From the NCBI RefSeq assembly GCF_004917065.1, contig NZ_SSYA01000001.1, positions 115,495 to 179,494 on the forward strand: a stretch of DNA of 64,000 nucleotides, in the 5' to 3' direction. The notes under the pieces are model-generated. The model searched no databases. It saw only the letters and a program-made list of their open reading frames with translations, and was not told where the DNA came from. The position numbers were made by a program, and so were the translations under genes. Below are positions 27,588-35,459 of this stretch, piece by piece. This DNA comes from Geomonas ferrireducens (GTDB lineage: Bacteria; Desulfobacterota; Desulfuromonadia; Geobacterales; Geobacteraceae). Within the stretch, counting starts at the first letter, position 1; each line of letters opens with the position of its first letter.

Positions 27588-28163
27588 ATGAAAAGCAGTA
27601 TTTTGATCTTTCTTTTTCTGATGACTTTCGGCGTCCGGACCTCTCATGCCGCCTGCAACTGCGAGGACTGGATGGACCGGGGGGGATATTGCGTCGATTA
27701 CGTCAAGTCGAGGATTCCCTCTTTTCCCGTACCGATGCGTGACGACATGCCCGACCTCAAGAACGCGGAGGTCACCGAGATCACCGAGGGTGACGTCGCC
27801 ATTTTCACCATCAAGAGCTACTGGCATGTGGCTTATGTGGAGAGGGTGCACCGCAACACACAGGGCGAACCGATATCGATAGATGTGAGCGAAATGAACT
27901 TCGGCGACGAGCCGACCTTCCAGGAGTTCAGGTCCAAGTGGAGATCGGCGAACCGGGAGGAGTGGAACAGGGCGCGTTGTTGCGGCATCACCGACAACTA
28001 CGACGAGATCACCACACGCAAGAACGTGGATATAGCGACGGTGCGCCAGATCTGGTCCCCCGACGACGCCGCGCGTGAATACACAGCCAGGGGCCGCCTC
28101 AAGGCGCTCATGGGAAGGGTAAAGGAAGTCATCAACCGCTTCTACGACCTTGCGGACATCTAG
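27588..28163 (+). CDS. Exported CHAP-like amidase/peptidase protein
   Basis: A 191-residue protein with a signal peptide ending near RTSHA, followed by a CHAP-type fold. The likely catalytic Cys is in GGYCVDYVKSR, with a GDVAIF turn and the likely catalytic His in YWHVAYVERVH. CHAP domains cleave peptidoglycan cross-links or glutathionylspermidine-like amides. ATG at 27588 is chosen because GGAG lies six bases upstream; the ATG at 27576 lacks a site. It converges on an NlpC/P60 gene, another probable wall hydrolase. Confidence 0.68.
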   Translation: MKSSILIFLFLMTFGVRTSHAACNCEDWMDRGGYCVDYVKSRIPSFPVPMRDDMPDLKNAEVTEITEGDVAIFTIKSYWHVAYVERVHRNTQGEPISIDVSEMNFGDEPTFQEFRSKWRSANREEWNRARCCGITDNYDEITTRKNVDIATVRQIWSPDDAAREYTARGRLKALMGRVKEVINRFYDLADI

Positions 28164-28235
28164 AAGGGGAACGTGGCTTTGCGAGACAGGGCACGGGCGT
28201 AATGGCCTTTCCGTTACGTGCGGGCCTGCACGGGA

Positions 28236-28973
28236 TCAGATGACGCGTTTCGCCCCCAGGTACCGGGAGCTGTAGTAATCGCTGTTCATGTCGGAGACGG
28301 TGACTTCTCCCCTCCCGGATGATGCGTGGATCATCTTGCCGTCGCCAAGGTAGATGCCGACGTGGGACGGATAGGAGGCGTAGGTCTGAAAAAAGACCAA
28401 GTCCCCCTTTTGGAGATCGCCCGGGGCGACATCGCTGCCTACGGCGATCTGTTCGCGCGCCGTCCTGGGGAGGTTGATGTGATGGGCCTGGAAGACTTGC
28501 TGGACGAAGCTCGAGCAGTCGATGCCGCTCGGCCCTTCCCCGCCGAAAAGGTAAGGCGTGCCGAGGAATTCCGAGGCGGTCTGGCTGATGCCATCGGCCT
28601 CGGCGCCCCGTGTCGTGGAAGGAGACGGCATCGACGCCGCCCACTCCTGCGCTTCCGCCGTCTCCAGCGACGCGGTGCTCCGCATCTGCCTGGCGGGTGT
28701 CTGGTCGAGTCCCTGCAGGAGGCTGGCGATGGCCCGTTGTCCCTGAGAGGCAGTGTCTGGGCGATCACAGGACAGGGCGAGGGTACTTTGCATCATCCGG
28801 ATACGGAGCAGTTCCGCCGCGGTCTGTGGCGATACCGACTTCGCCTCTTCAGGGGCGCTCATCGAATGTAGCAGGGATTGGAAGTCCGTAGTGACGGAGG
28901 CATTCTTCTTCTGTACGCGGACATCGCGCGGCGATGCGGGCAAGGCTTGTGTCTGCAGCGGGTTTATTGCCAT
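28236..28973 (-). CDS. NlpC/P60 family cysteine peptidase without visible signal peptide
   Basis: A 245-residue protein. The C-terminal 120 residues are a complete NlpC/P60 domain: catalytic Cys in GIDCSSFVQQVF, the GDLVFF turn, His in SHVGIYLGDGKMIHAS. The first 120 residues are polar and of low complexity and no signal peptide is visible, which is odd for an enzyme that acts on peptidoglycan; export could use a flagellar or other signal-independent route. Start chosen at the MAINPL codon; other in-frame starts at 28985 and 29003 are possible. Confidence 0.82.
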   Translation of the reverse strand: MAINPLQTQALPASPRDVRVQKKNASVTTDFQSLLHSMSAPEEAKSVSPQTAAELLRIRMMQSTLALSCDRPDTASQGQRAIASLLQGLDQTPARQMRSTASLETAEAQEWAASMPSPSTTRGAEADGISQTASEFLGTPYLFGGEGPSGIDCSSFVQQVFQAHHINLPRTAREQIAVGSDVAPGDLQKGDLVFFQTYASYPSHVGIYLGDGKMIHASSGRGEVTVSDMNSDYYSSRYLGAKRVI

Positions 28974-29186
28974 TGTTTTTCCCATCCGGCCGGGCCCGCA
29001 CATGGGGGGGGGCGCAGCCGGTGTTTTTGACGCGGAGTCAACGCTCCGTCACCGAAAAAGGCGTTCGGAGCCATAATTGACGGATTTTCCGGCGATAGTG
29101 ACCGGTTCCGCGTCATGTATTGCAAATTGGCAGCCAACTTGGCGTAGGGGAAGAGCGCTACTGATTGGCGGGGATCGTGAAGGGGG

Positions 29187-29393
29187 TCAGTCGCCGAAAG
29201 CTTCGCTGTCGAATATCTCCTGGGACTCGCGCGAGGTCTTCATCACGGTGCCCCGGTACAGTATGTACTGCCTGTGGCAAGCGCATGAGTATGACAGTTT
29301 CACACTCCAGTGAGACTGGACATAACCCGGATACTCGTTGCGCAGGCCGCACTCGCAGGTGAACCCGCTATCGTCGTGCTCTATGTCAGCCAT
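29187..29393 (-). CDS. Small Cys-rich hypothetical protein
   Basis: A 68-residue protein with a consensus ribosome site (GGAGGAAG) close to its ATG. Two cysteine-His groups (FTCECGLRNEY and SYSCACHRQY) look like a small zinc-binding fold. No family recognised. Confidence 0.65.
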   Translation of the reverse strand: MADIEHDDSGFTCECGLRNEYPGYVQSHWSVKLSYSCACHRQYILYRGTVMKTSRESQEIFDSEAFGD

Positions 29394-29741
29394 GACTTCC
29401 TCCAGCCTGCCACCACAACAGAATGAAGAAACAAAAGAGATACTGTCGTGCCGGCATTTATCCGTCTGGTATATGAATCATATTACTAGAGACAATGCGG
29501 GTAAGTCCCATTAAAAGCGAAGAACTTTTTCCGTATACGATTCTATGCGTCCTCCCTCGAAAGTCAACTTCACCGCTCAAAAAGGATGGGAATTTTGTAC
29601 CTGTCCGCTTCGGATCATCCCGTCGGCTCACACCCCGTTCCTGTAGACAAAAGGCCATTGCTTTACCATATGCAATTAGTGTAATGTATTCAGGCTTCTA
29701 CATAGAGGGTCCCCTTCTGCGGGCATCCTCACTCCGACGAT
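29394..29741. other. Intergenic stretch ahead of the riboswitch
   Basis: No gene is seen here. It should hold the promoter for the riboswitch transcript; TTGCTT at 29658 and TAATGT at 29682, 18 bases apart, are a weak candidate pair. Confidence 0.4.
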
Positions 29742-29823
29742 ACACGACAATACTAAACCACCCGCGAGGGTGGGGCGGAAAGCCCATTGGGTCTCATGCA
29801 GACAGCCGGGTTGCCGAAATATC
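29742..29823 (+). promoter_or_regulatory. GEMM-I riboswitch, Geobacter cyclic AMP-GMP (GEMM-Ib) type
   Basis: All main elements of the GEMM-I aptamer are present in order: CACGACAATACTAAACC, a perfect hairpin CCACCC-GCGA-GGGTGG with a GNRA loop (29758-29773), the conserved GGCGGAAAGCC, a second stem GTCT/AGAC (29791-29803), and GCCGGGTTGCCGAAAT. The wording of the conserved parts agrees, from memory, with Geobacter GEMM-Ib aptamers reported to bind 3',3'-cyclic AMP-GMP rather than cyclic di-GMP. It lies 62 bases ahead of the 704-residue coiled-coil gene on the same strand. An overlapping terminator gives a clear switching mechanism. Confidence 0.85.
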
Positions 29824-29848
29824 ATTTATAAGGCGACGCGGTTTTTTT
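29806..29848 (+). terminator. Riboswitch expression platform (conditional terminator)
   Basis: The 3' side of the aptamer, CCGGGTTGCC at 29806-29815, can instead pair with GGCGACGCGG at 29832-29841 (one mismatch and one wobble), followed at once by seven T. Aptamer folding and terminator folding exclude each other, so ligand binding should prevent termination and turn the downstream gene on. Confidence 0.8.
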
Positions 29849-29884
29849 ATTCGGTAACCGATTCAAACGGGTACTGGAGGTCTC

Positions 29885-31999
29885 ATGCTGGCACTGGATA
29901 GCACCATCGGCTGTATCGAAGTCGCGGAATCCGAGGTTCTCGACCTCTTTCGCTCCGCACCCGTCACTAGAAGTTCCTCGCCCGGTTCGCGCCCCGAATC
30001 GATGGAGGCGCACCTGTGCGCCATCAGAAAGAAGACGCTGGTAAAGGTCTATCTCACCTTTGTCGTCAACGACCGCAAGATCTTCGTCTATACCGCTCCC
30101 GGCAAGGGAACAAGTGAAGCCGAGTACTCCCGTGACCTGGACGAGGCACTGGAGTGTGCCCGGGCCATGGGGTTCTCGCCCGAGCGCGTAGACATGAGCT
30201 ACAGTCCCGCCATGCGCGAGGTAGTTGTGCGCAACTCGAAGATCCTGCGCCTCCCGGGGACAAAGGGGGCCGCCGCGTTAAAGCATGGCCAGGCCGGAGC
30301 GCCCACCCTCCCAATCGCTCAGAAGGCGCAGGTAACGGAGGGCCCGTCGTCCACGACCGCCCCCACCCAGCTCCTTTCTCCTTCCATCCCGGCTCCACCG
30401 GCACCCCGTCAGGGAGCATCCGAGCCGGACAGCCCGTCGAAGGCCGAAACCGGCAAGGCGCACCAGGCCCTTCTGGCAGAGCGCGACGCCCTGACCGCCC
30501 AGTTGCGACAGCTCTCCCTTCAACACCAGCAAGACGCGGAAGAATTGTCCGCGGCAAGGGAGGCATGTGCCGTCCTTACCGCGGAGAAGGAGACATTCCT
30601 CGGGCAAGCGAGGCAGGCAGAGGAGGAGCTTCGGGTAAAGGAAGCCCAGACAGCCCGCGCGCTTGACGAGGCGGGCGGGCTGGCGGCACGGCTCGATGAG
30701 CTCACGCGGCAGCACGCCAACACGGAACAGGAGCACGAGGCCATGGTGGAGAACCTGGCCCAGGCAAGACAGGATCTTGCACAACTTGCCGAAGAGCGTG
30801 ATGCGGCACTCGAGTCGGAACGAAAAGCAGGGGAACTGCAGCGTGAGACCGCCGCGAAGCTCGAAGAGGCGCAGCGGGGGCTAGAACGGCTGAGGCGGGA
30901 GCGGGAGGAGGCTTCGCAGCGGTTGACCGCGGTGACGCAGGAGAAGGAGCAACAGGAGCAGGAGCTTGCCGAACTGCGCCGTCGCCTTTCCGAAACGCAA
31001 GCGGCGCAGGATGCCGCACAAAACCGCGGCGCCCGGCTGGAGGAGCAGCAAGCGACCGCCGAGAGCGAACCGGACGATCTGCACGGAGAAATCCGGCGGG
31101 TCGGCGAAGAAAGGGACGACGCCCTACGACGCGCCGCAGCGTCGGACGAGAAACTCGGCACCGCCGAAGCCGAACTGGCCGATCTTCACCACGAACTAGC
31201 CGATCTGCGCGGCGAATTGGCCGATCTGCGCCGCGAACTCGAGCAGGTCCGGGCCGAACGCGATCAGGCCGTTCCACCGGCGGCGGCACCGCAGCCAGAG
31301 AAAAGTCCCGCCGAAGACTGGCCTTACCGGCCGCACCTCGAGTCCTCCAAGGCGCAGCAAAAGGACGACGGGTCGCGGCAGTCTCCTCTCCCCCTCCCCC
31401 CGAACCCGGCCTTTGGCGAAATAGCGCCCTTCGAGGAATTCGATGTCCCACAGCAGAAACATGACTGGTCCGCAGCGCCTCCCCCAAGCGGCGCCTTGAC
31501 CGACGCCGATGCCGCATCCCCGCCGCCCGGTCAGGAGGAGCCTTTCTTCGTCCCCTTGGGGGACCTTGCAGGGGGTGGGTTCAACTTCGGGGCGGACGAC
31601 GGAGCGCCAATTCTATTCATGCTGGAAAGCGGCCTCTCGGCCATTGAGGTGCAAAATACAGAGGACGTGCTGGAACTGCACCACTCGATCAACAACGCCT
31701 ATCTGTCACCGGAAGGAACCGGAGGTCAGGAAAGCTGCCAGGGATATATCTGCGGTTTGCGCAAAGGGGAGAAGAAAGAGGTCTTCGCTGCGATCTACGG
31801 AACACAGAGCAAGCTGACCAGGGTCTACCTCCCTGAAGAGCAGCCGCAAGACGACGATTCCTATGCGAGAACGGTGAGGGGGGCTATCTGTTTTGCCGAA
31901 GAAGTCGGCTTGATGATGGAACCGGTACCGCTTGAGGGCCCGAAGAAGATGGAGCGTCTCAAGCGATGCCCGGCACTGCGTTTGGTAGGATCTGCCTGA
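29885..31999 (+). CDS. Coiled-coil protein with duplicated N- and C-terminal domain, riboswitch controlled
   Basis: A 704-residue protein with no signal peptide or membrane segment; GGAGG precedes the ATG. Residues 8-125 and 575-704 are two copies of one domain: AHLCAIRKKTLVKVYLTF aligns with GYICGLRKGEKKEVFAAI, and AREVVVRNSKILRL-like ends align with MERLKRCPALRL. Between them come a Pro-rich linker, a long Glu/Arg/Ala-rich coiled coil (about residues 190-455, ending in heptads ELADLRG and ELADLRR), and a second acidic, Pro-rich linker. The coiled coil implies dimerisation, holding domain pairs apart like a spacer. Function not recognised. Upstream sits a GEMM-I riboswitch. Confidence 0.85.
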   Translation: MLALDSTIGCIEVAESEVLDLFRSAPVTRSSSPGSRPESMEAHLCAIRKKTLVKVYLTFVVNDRKIFVYTAPGKGTSEAEYSRDLDEALECARAMGFSPERVDMSYSPAMREVVVRNSKILRLPGTKGAAALKHGQAGAPTLPIAQKAQVTEGPSSTTAPTQLLSPSIPAPPAPRQGASEPDSPSKAETGKAHQALLAERDALTAQLRQLSLQHQQDAEELSAAREACAVLTAEKETFLGQARQAEEELRVKEAQTARALDEAGGLAARLDELTRQHANTEQEHEAMVENLAQARQDLAQLAEERDAALESERKAGELQRETAAKLEEAQRGLERLRREREEASQRLTAVTQEKEQQEQELAELRRRLSETQAAQDAAQNRGARLEEQQATAESEPDDLHGEIRRVGEERDDALRRAAASDEKLGTAEAELADLHHELADLRGELADLRRELEQVRAERDQAVPPAAAPQPEKSPAEDWPYRPHLESSKAQQKDDGSRQSPLPLPPNPAFGEIAPFEEFDVPQQKHDWSAAPPPSGALTDADAASPPPGQEEPFFVPLGDLAGGGFNFGADDGAPILFMLESGLSAIEVQNTEDVLELHHSINNAYLSPEGTGGQESCQGYICGLRKGEKKEVFAAIYGTQSKLTRVYLPEEQPQDDDSYARTVRGAICFAEEVGLMMEPVPLEGPKKMERLKRCPALRLVGSA
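31172..31240 (+). repeat. 21-base tandem repeat encoding heptads
   Basis: Three consecutive 21-base units, each starting GAA-(CTG/CTA/TTG)-GCC-GAT-CT, encode ELADLHH, ELADLRG and ELADLRR; a partial fourth begins GAACTC. They are in frame inside the coiled-coil gene. Confidence 0.85.
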
Positions 32000-32001
32000 A
32001 G

Positions 32002-32217
32002 CTAGGACTGCTGATTTCTCTTGAACAGGAAGTCGCTCCACCGCTCTCCGGATCTGGTAAGGGGTTGCTGCGATTTTCTGATCGGGTCACGCCCGATTTC
32101 GACCCACCCCGAAGACCTCAAAAAGGCGACGATCTTCCTCTCCCTGATCAGGTAGTCCAGCATATAAGAAGGGACATTCTTCTCTTCGCCGTTTTCAAAA
32201 ATCACCGTAATTCCCAT
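32002..32217 (-). CDS. GSU3473-type small protein
   Basis: A 71-residue protein. ITVIFENGEEKNVPSYMLD, then IRERKIVAFLRSSGWVEIG and RDPIRK, match as I recall the Geobacter small family named after GSU3473, of unknown function. ATG at 32217 is used, with AAAGGAG about ten bases upstream; a GTG three codons earlier is also open but lies too near that site. Its stop is two bases from the stop of the convergent coiled-coil gene. Confidence 0.72.
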   Translation of the reverse strand: MGITVIFENGEEKNVPSYMLDYLIRERKIVAFLRSSGWVEIGRDPIRKSQQPLTRSGERWSDFLFKRNQQS

Positions 32218-32503
32218 CTCTAACACACTCCTTTGTTCCAGGTGAAACTCCTCCCGCCTCCTTCCTCATGAATCATTCTCATCGACCAGTGTCATTCTAG
32301 CCTACTCCGGCTATCTATTCAACAAGACATCGCCTTCAACGATACAACCTATCGCCCAGCCAAATAATCTCCGACATCCGGCAGTTCACTCCCCCCCTTT
32401 CGACCTCCCAAAAAACCGCCTCCAATCGCTTGCCATTTCATGAACAACTGCTAAGTTTCTTCACTGTGTTTGAAATCACTAACAAAACTGAGGAGGTGCT
32501 CAC
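32218..32503. other. Intergenic stretch ahead of the plus-strand porin-cytochrome module
   Basis: No gene is seen in these bases, which include poly-C and poly-A runs. The promoter for the decaheme operon should lie here, but I could not pick a convincing one. Confidence 0.4.
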
Positions 32504-32533
32504 ATGAACGTGACGGCCTACGACAGCTCATAA
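32504..32533 (+). CDS. Possible nine-residue leader peptide
   Basis: ATG at 32504 follows a very strong ribosome site (GAGGAGGTG, five bases upstream) and reads MNVTAYDSS before TAA at 32531. It ends 72 bases before the decaheme cytochrome gene. It may be a leader peptide or an accidental site. Confidence 0.3.
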   Translation: MNVTAYDSS

Positions 32534-32605
32534 GCCCCCCCTCCCCCGCTCTCACGGAACGCTCTGATCCGGTTATGCAGGCCAGACCCGAGACAAGGAG
32601 GAATT

Positions 32606-35365
32606 ATGCAACGCAACGTTTTAGGGAAATTCTCGTCTTTTTTGATTGCCTCAACCGCTGCAGCCGCACTTTTCCTGGGCGGCTGCGAAGGGGACAGGGG
32701 TCCCAAAGGGGAGCCCGGTGCACCCGGCGGCGCCTTTACTAACCTGAGCACCGCCACCACTGATCAACTGGCAAACATCACCTTTGACCAGGACACAAGC
32801 ACGGTCGACAGCGTCACCATCCAAAGCCCACCCGTAGTCACCTTCACCTTGAAAACGACCAGCGGCCAGGCCGTCGAAGGGATCGGGAGCAGGGATACCT
32901 CGGGGCGGCTCAACAACCTCGGTTTCTCGCTCGCAAAACTGATACCCGCCTCCAACGGCACGCCTTCGCACTGGGTGAACTATATCGTGACCACCGTCCC
33001 CACAGGCGGAGCCGCCGTAGCCGCCTCCAGGCCGACGTCGGACCGTGAAGGGAAGCTCGAATATCTGGGCAACGGCAAGTACCGCTACACCTTCGCCCGC
33101 GACATAAAGCTGATCCAAGGCCAGGTTAACGCCATGACCTTCACCGGCAACAACCGCAGAAACGACCTGGGCGATCTCACCTACGATCCCAGCAAGACGC
33201 ACCGCCTCGTGGTCGCCTACGGCGGGAACATCCCCGGTACTAGTCCGGCCGTGGCGTACAAAAACGCCATCAACCTCGTCTACGACTTCGTTCCGGCCAC
33301 CGGGACCCGCGTGACCTCGTCGACCTCAAACGCGGCGCAGCGCAACATCGTGCTCACCAAGTACTGCAACGAGTGCCACGGCAACCCGGGCGACCCGAAT
33401 AACCTCAACGAGCGGGGGTGGGGCTTAGGTATCACCACGCCTCACGCCGACCGGGTCGACACACGCTACTGCGCGATCTGCCATACGAGCCAGCGCGCCT
33501 ATGGAAGGGCGATCTCGACCGCGACAAGCGGCGCTTTCACCGGCAACACCTACGTGACCGCCGACGTGAGCACTGCCGACCCGTCGACGGACGAGGCCCA
33601 GATCCTGGGCGAGTTCGTGACCATGGTCCACAAGATCCACATGGGCAGCAACCTCACCCTGACCGGCTACAGCTATGCAGGGGTCCACTTCAATGAGGTA
33701 GCCTACCCGCAGAGCGCAGCACTTTGCCGCAAGTGCCACCGTGCCGACACGGCGAAGGAGCAGGCGGTGACGCCGCAGGGCAACAACTGGCGCACCATGC
33801 CGAGCAGAAAAGCCTGCGGTGCCTGCCATGACAACGTCCACTTCTCCACCGGCACCATTACTGAAGGCACCACCACCATCACACATCCGGTGCAGTTGAA
33901 CGATGCGAGCTGCAACGCCTGCCACACCCCGACCGCGATCACCGAATCGCACGCGCAGGCCATCGTGACTCCGCTCAACCCCGAAGCGCCGGCAGGGCTC
34001 ACCAGCTTCACCTACGATCTGGCCAGCGCCACCGTCGATGCGAGCAACAACCTCGCCATCAAGTTCCGCATCCTCAACCAGGCGACCAACACGCCGATCA
34101 CCCTGGCGACCCCGGCGGCAGGACTCACCGCGGCACTTCCGGGCTTCACCGGCGGCCCGAGCTTCCTTCTGGCTTACGCCATGCCGCAGCTCGAGACCGG
34201 CACTGCGATCCCGGCTGACTACAACAACCTTGGGAAGGTCGCGGCGCAGCCGGATGCGATATCCATCGCCACCCTGCTCAATACGAACAACGCCGCGACA
34301 GGCAGCATCACCGGTCCGGACGGCAGCGGCTACTACACCGCGACCATCAACGCCGCCTCCGCCTTCCCGGCCGGTGCCAAGATGCGCGCCGTAGCGATGC
34401 AAAGCTACTTCACCCAGACCGGGTTCGACAGCTCGATCGCCGGGCGCCACACGCGGGCGGTGATCGTTCCCGTCTCCGGCGACGCCGTACGCCGCACCGT
34501 AGTCGATCCGGACAAGTGCAGGAACTGCCACGAGTTCTTCGAAGCCCACGGCGGGCAGCGCGTCTACCAGACCCAGGTCTGCGTGACCTGCCACAACCCG
34601 AACCTGACCACCTCTGGGCGCACCATCAGCAATACCAAGCTCTCCGGCTTCAACTTCACGCCGGTTCAGCTCAGCATCCTGACGACCTGGGATCCGGCCT
34701 TCAACAAAACGACCGCCGGGTACGCCCTCACCTTCCCCGAGTTCTCGAACAACTTCAAGGACCTGATCCACGGCATCCACGCCGGTGCAACCCGCACCGA
34801 CCCGATCCGCGACGTGCGCAACGGCCCGAGCGCCGGCATCACGCTCATCGCCGGTGAGGAGATCACCTTCCCGAACATGCTGGGCAACTGCGAGGCCTGC
34901 CATATCAGCCAGCAGAGCTACACCCCGGATGTGGTGAGCGCACTGGCGCCGAGAGCTCTCCCCTCGACCCAGGTCACCCAAAGTGCAGCTTCGGCGGAAA
35001 CACCGACCACCACCACGATCACGGCAGCGCGTGCCACGGTCCCGAACCCGGAGGACCTGGTGGTGGCGCCGATCACCGCCGCCTGCGTGAGCTGCCACGA
35101 CACCCCGCTCGCCAAGGCCCACATGGTGGCGAATGGCGGCCGCCTGGGCCTAGCCGAGACCGGTCCGTCCTACACCGACATGGGTGTCGCACGTGTAACA
35201 CTGCCGTCGCTCGCCGAGCAGTGCGTGCTCTGTCACGGCCAAGGGAAGGTCGCCGACGTCATCACCATGCACGCGGCGAACCGCCCGGCGGTGGTTTCCG
35301 TTGCCCCCACGACCACAACCACGAGTGCGACCAAAGCTCTCATCAAGAAGATGTTGAACTGGTAA
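32606..35365 (+). CDS. OmcA/MtrC-family decaheme c-type cytochrome lipoprotein (module A)
   Basis: A 919-residue outer-membrane cytochrome. The lipobox is LFLGGC; right after it come four collagen-like Gly-X-Y triplets (GDRGPKGEPGAPGG). Exactly ten CXXCH sites follow: CNECH, CAICH, CRKCH, CGACH, CNACH in a first group and CRNCH, CVTCH, CEACH, CVSCH, CVLCH in a second, split by a beta-rich domain, the OmcA/MtrC layout. Such proteins pass electrons to minerals or soluble acceptors at the cell surface. AGGAGGAATT precedes the ATG. It heads an operon with a porin, a pentaheme lipoprotein and a CX4CH lipoprotein. Confidence 0.93.
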   Translation: MQRNVLGKFSSFLIASTAAAALFLGGCEGDRGPKGEPGAPGGAFTNLSTATTDQLANITFDQDTSTVDSVTIQSPPVVTFTLKTTSGQAVEGIGSRDTSGRLNNLGFSLAKLIPASNGTPSHWVNYIVTTVPTGGAAVAASRPTSDREGKLEYLGNGKYRYTFARDIKLIQGQVNAMTFTGNNRRNDLGDLTYDPSKTHRLVVAYGGNIPGTSPAVAYKNAINLVYDFVPATGTRVTSSTSNAAQRNIVLTKYCNECHGNPGDPNNLNERGWGLGITTPHADRVDTRYCAICHTSQRAYGRAISTATSGAFTGNTYVTADVSTADPSTDEAQILGEFVTMVHKIHMGSNLTLTGYSYAGVHFNEVAYPQSAALCRKCHRADTAKEQAVTPQGNNWRTMPSRKACGACHDNVHFSTGTITEGTTTITHPVQLNDASCNACHTPTAITESHAQAIVTPLNPEAPAGLTSFTYDLASATVDASNNLAIKFRILNQATNTPITLATPAAGLTAALPGFTGGPSFLLAYAMPQLETGTAIPADYNNLGKVAAQPDAISIATLLNTNNAATGSITGPDGSGYYTATINAASAFPAGAKMRAVAMQSYFTQTGFDSSIAGRHTRAVIVPVSGDAVRRTVVDPDKCRNCHEFFEAHGGQRVYQTQVCVTCHNPNLTTSGRTISNTKLSGFNFTPVQLSILTTWDPAFNKTTAGYALTFPEFSNNFKDLIHGIHAGATRTDPIRDVRNGPSAGITLIAGEEITFPNMLGNCEACHISQQSYTPDVVSALAPRALPSTQVTQSAASAETPTTTTITAARATVPNPEDLVVAPITAACVSCHDTPLAKAHMVANGGRLGLAETGPSYTDMGVARVTLPSLAEQCVLCHGQGKVADVITMHAANRPAVVSVAPTTTTTSATKALIKKMLNW

Positions 35366-35459
35366 GAGCACGACCGGCCGGGGGCGTTACGCCCCCGGCT
35401 TTTTCCACTTTGCATTTCCCCACGCAACCTGAGACAGCATCAAGAAAGGAGGAAATGTC

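Noticed and set aside
31172..31240. Possible CRISPR-like direct repeats
   Set aside because: The units are contiguous, 21 bases long, in frame and code for coiled-coil heptads.
33425..35122. 565-residue open frame antisense to the module A decaheme
   Set aside because: The opposite frame has ten CXXCH sites and a lipobox; this frame has no recognisable motif.
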